DNA of 6,909 nucleotides. It comes from Bacillota bacterium. Lineage in GTDB: Bacteria; Bacillota; Clostridia; Clostridiales; Clostridiaceae. The stretch's first letter is position 1. Each line of letters starts with the position of its first letter. This document shows, one piece after another, positions 6,060 through 6,909 of this stretch. The notes under the pieces were generated by a model. That model was not told where the DNA came from. It saw only the letters and a program-made list of their open reading frames with translations, and made no database searches. Location: positions 1-6,909 of the forward strand of contig JAEWQX010000086.1 of NCBI GenBank assembly GCA_023399035.1. The letters run 5' to 3'. The translations under genes were made by a program, and so were the position numbers.

Positions 6060-6909
6060 ATGAAAAAGAATTTACTAATATACAGCTTTTTTATTATGCT
6101 TCTGGGAATTTCAATTTTAGATATAATTAGTCCTGAGAGAACCTTCTCAGAGCTTGAAAACAGATATCTTAATAAAAAAACTAAATTTACATTGAAAAGT
6201 TACTTTGATGGAAGTTTCTCTAAAAAGTATGAAAATTACTTGAATGATCAGTTTATAGGAAGAGATAATTGGATAAATTTAAAAAGCAGTACAGAATATG
6301 CTTTGGGAAAGACAGAAAATAATAATATTCTTTATGGAAATAAATATTTCTTATTTGAAAAGGTAACATCCATTGATGAAAAGAGAGAAAATCTAAATAT
6401 AAGTGCAGTAAATATATTTGCACAGAATTGTGATATACCCGTATCTGTAATGATAGTTCCTAATTCATATATAGTATATAAGGAATATCTTCCAGATTAT
6501 GCTCCTATTATTAATGGTGAAAAGGAAATAGAGGAAATATACAATAATCTTAAAAATACTAATAATATAAACCTGATTAATGTGATGAATGATAAAAAGG
6601 AAAAGTTAAATGAAGGAGAACTTCTCTATTATAGGACAGATCATCACTGGACTACAGAAGGTGCATATGAAGCATATACAGAATATATGAAAAGTATAGG
6701 AATGGAGCCAGTAAATTTAAAATATTATGAGAAGAATTATGTGCCAGATTTCCTGGGAACATATTATTCCAAAGCAAAACCGTTAAAATATAAATATGAT
6801 ACTATAACTTACTATGATTTTGATAATGTGACCATGGAAATTGGTGAAGAGAAGTATTATGGATTATATGATATTTCAAAGACAGATGTAAATGATAAGT
6901 ATTCACTAT
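6060..6909 (+). CDS. DHHW-family SGNH-like protein (3' partial)
   Basis: Likely extracytoplasmic partner of the MBOAT protein, related to AlgJ/AlgX, which deliver acetyl groups to polysaccharide. The start ATG at 6060 follows AGGAG (6050-6054) by 5 bases, and that site overlaps the MBOAT stop. An N-terminal hydrophobic segment (about 4-22) is an uncleaved anchor or signal peptide. The family signature FSELENRYL follows at residues 29-37, and the name-giving DHHW lies at residues 194-197 (6639-6650), within YYRTDHHWTTEGAY. Asp194 and His196 correspond to the catalytic Asp and His of the TDTHW motif in AlgX/AlgJ. In those proteins the nucleophilic serine comes later in the chain, so here it should lie near or beyond the window edge; it cannot be checked. 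Visible length is 283 codons with no stop; I recall the family as somewhat longer than this. Confidence 0.92.
   Translation, partial: MKKNLLIYSFFIMLLGISILDIISPERTFSELENRYLNKKTKFTLKSYFDGSFSKKYENYLNDQFIGRDNWINLKSSTEYALGKTENNNILYGNKYFLFEKVTSIDEKRENLNISAVNIFAQNCDIPVSVMIVPNSYIVYKEYLPDYAPIINGEKEIEEIYNNLKNTNNINLINVMNDKKEKLNEGELLYYRTDHHWTTEGAYEAYTEYMKSIGMEPVNLKYYEKNYVPDFLGTYYSKAKPLKYKYDTITYYDFDNVTMEIGEEKYYGLYDISKTDVNDKYSL

Noticed and set aside
1..6909. CRISPR arrays, tRNA or rRNA genes, insertion sequences, phage genes
   Set aside because: No regularly spaced repeats, tRNA-like cloverleaf, rRNA sequence, transposase or phage protein was seen on either strand.

Overview
The window is AT-rich DNA with strong purine-rich Shine-Dalgarno sites, AT-biased codons and Firmicutes-type protein families. 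This points to a Clostridium-like anaerobe; that is inference from style and gene content, and no marker gene is present. All recognisable genes are on the + strand, in two functional blocks.

Block 1 (1-3926) is for ethanolamine use. It holds the 3' nine-tenths of eutB (ethanolamine ammonia-lyase large subunit, 5' end outside the window), an unusually long 183-base gap, eutC (small subunit), a 198-base regulatory-looking gap, and a 499-residue APC-superfamily permease that probably imports ethanolamine or a related amine. EutB and EutC together form the adenosylcobalamin-dependent lyase that splits ethanolamine to acetaldehyde and ammonia. No microcompartment shell, eutA, or aldehyde or alcohol dehydrogenase gene lies downstream; upstream is not visible.

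The eutC-permease gap is the most interesting non-coding stretch. It holds a 9-bp dyad overlapping a possible promoter, a pair of near-identical 16-base repeats, and then a 13-bp terminator-like hairpin with a U-rich tract ending right at the permease Shine-Dalgarno. The left arm of that terminator overlaps a small hairpin whose six-base loop (AATGAA) has A at position 1 and G at position 4, the signature of RNA sites bound by ANTAR antiterminators such as EutV. This suggests that the permease is controlled by antitermination, although the second hairpin expected for such a site is not clear.

A good intrinsic terminator (4013-4038 plus T-rich tail) closes block 1. Block 2 (4163-6909, running off the end) is a tight three-gene operon: a DUF4358-type lipoprotein, an MBOAT (AlgI/DltB-like) O-acyltransferase and a DHHW-family SGNH-like protein. 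The stop and start of the first two genes share a base, and the third gene's Shine-Dalgarno overlaps the stop of the second. By analogy with AlgI/AlgJ/AlgX, they probably O-acetylate a surface polysaccharide or wall polymer. The substrate is unknown, and the role of the lipoprotein is undescribed as far as I know.
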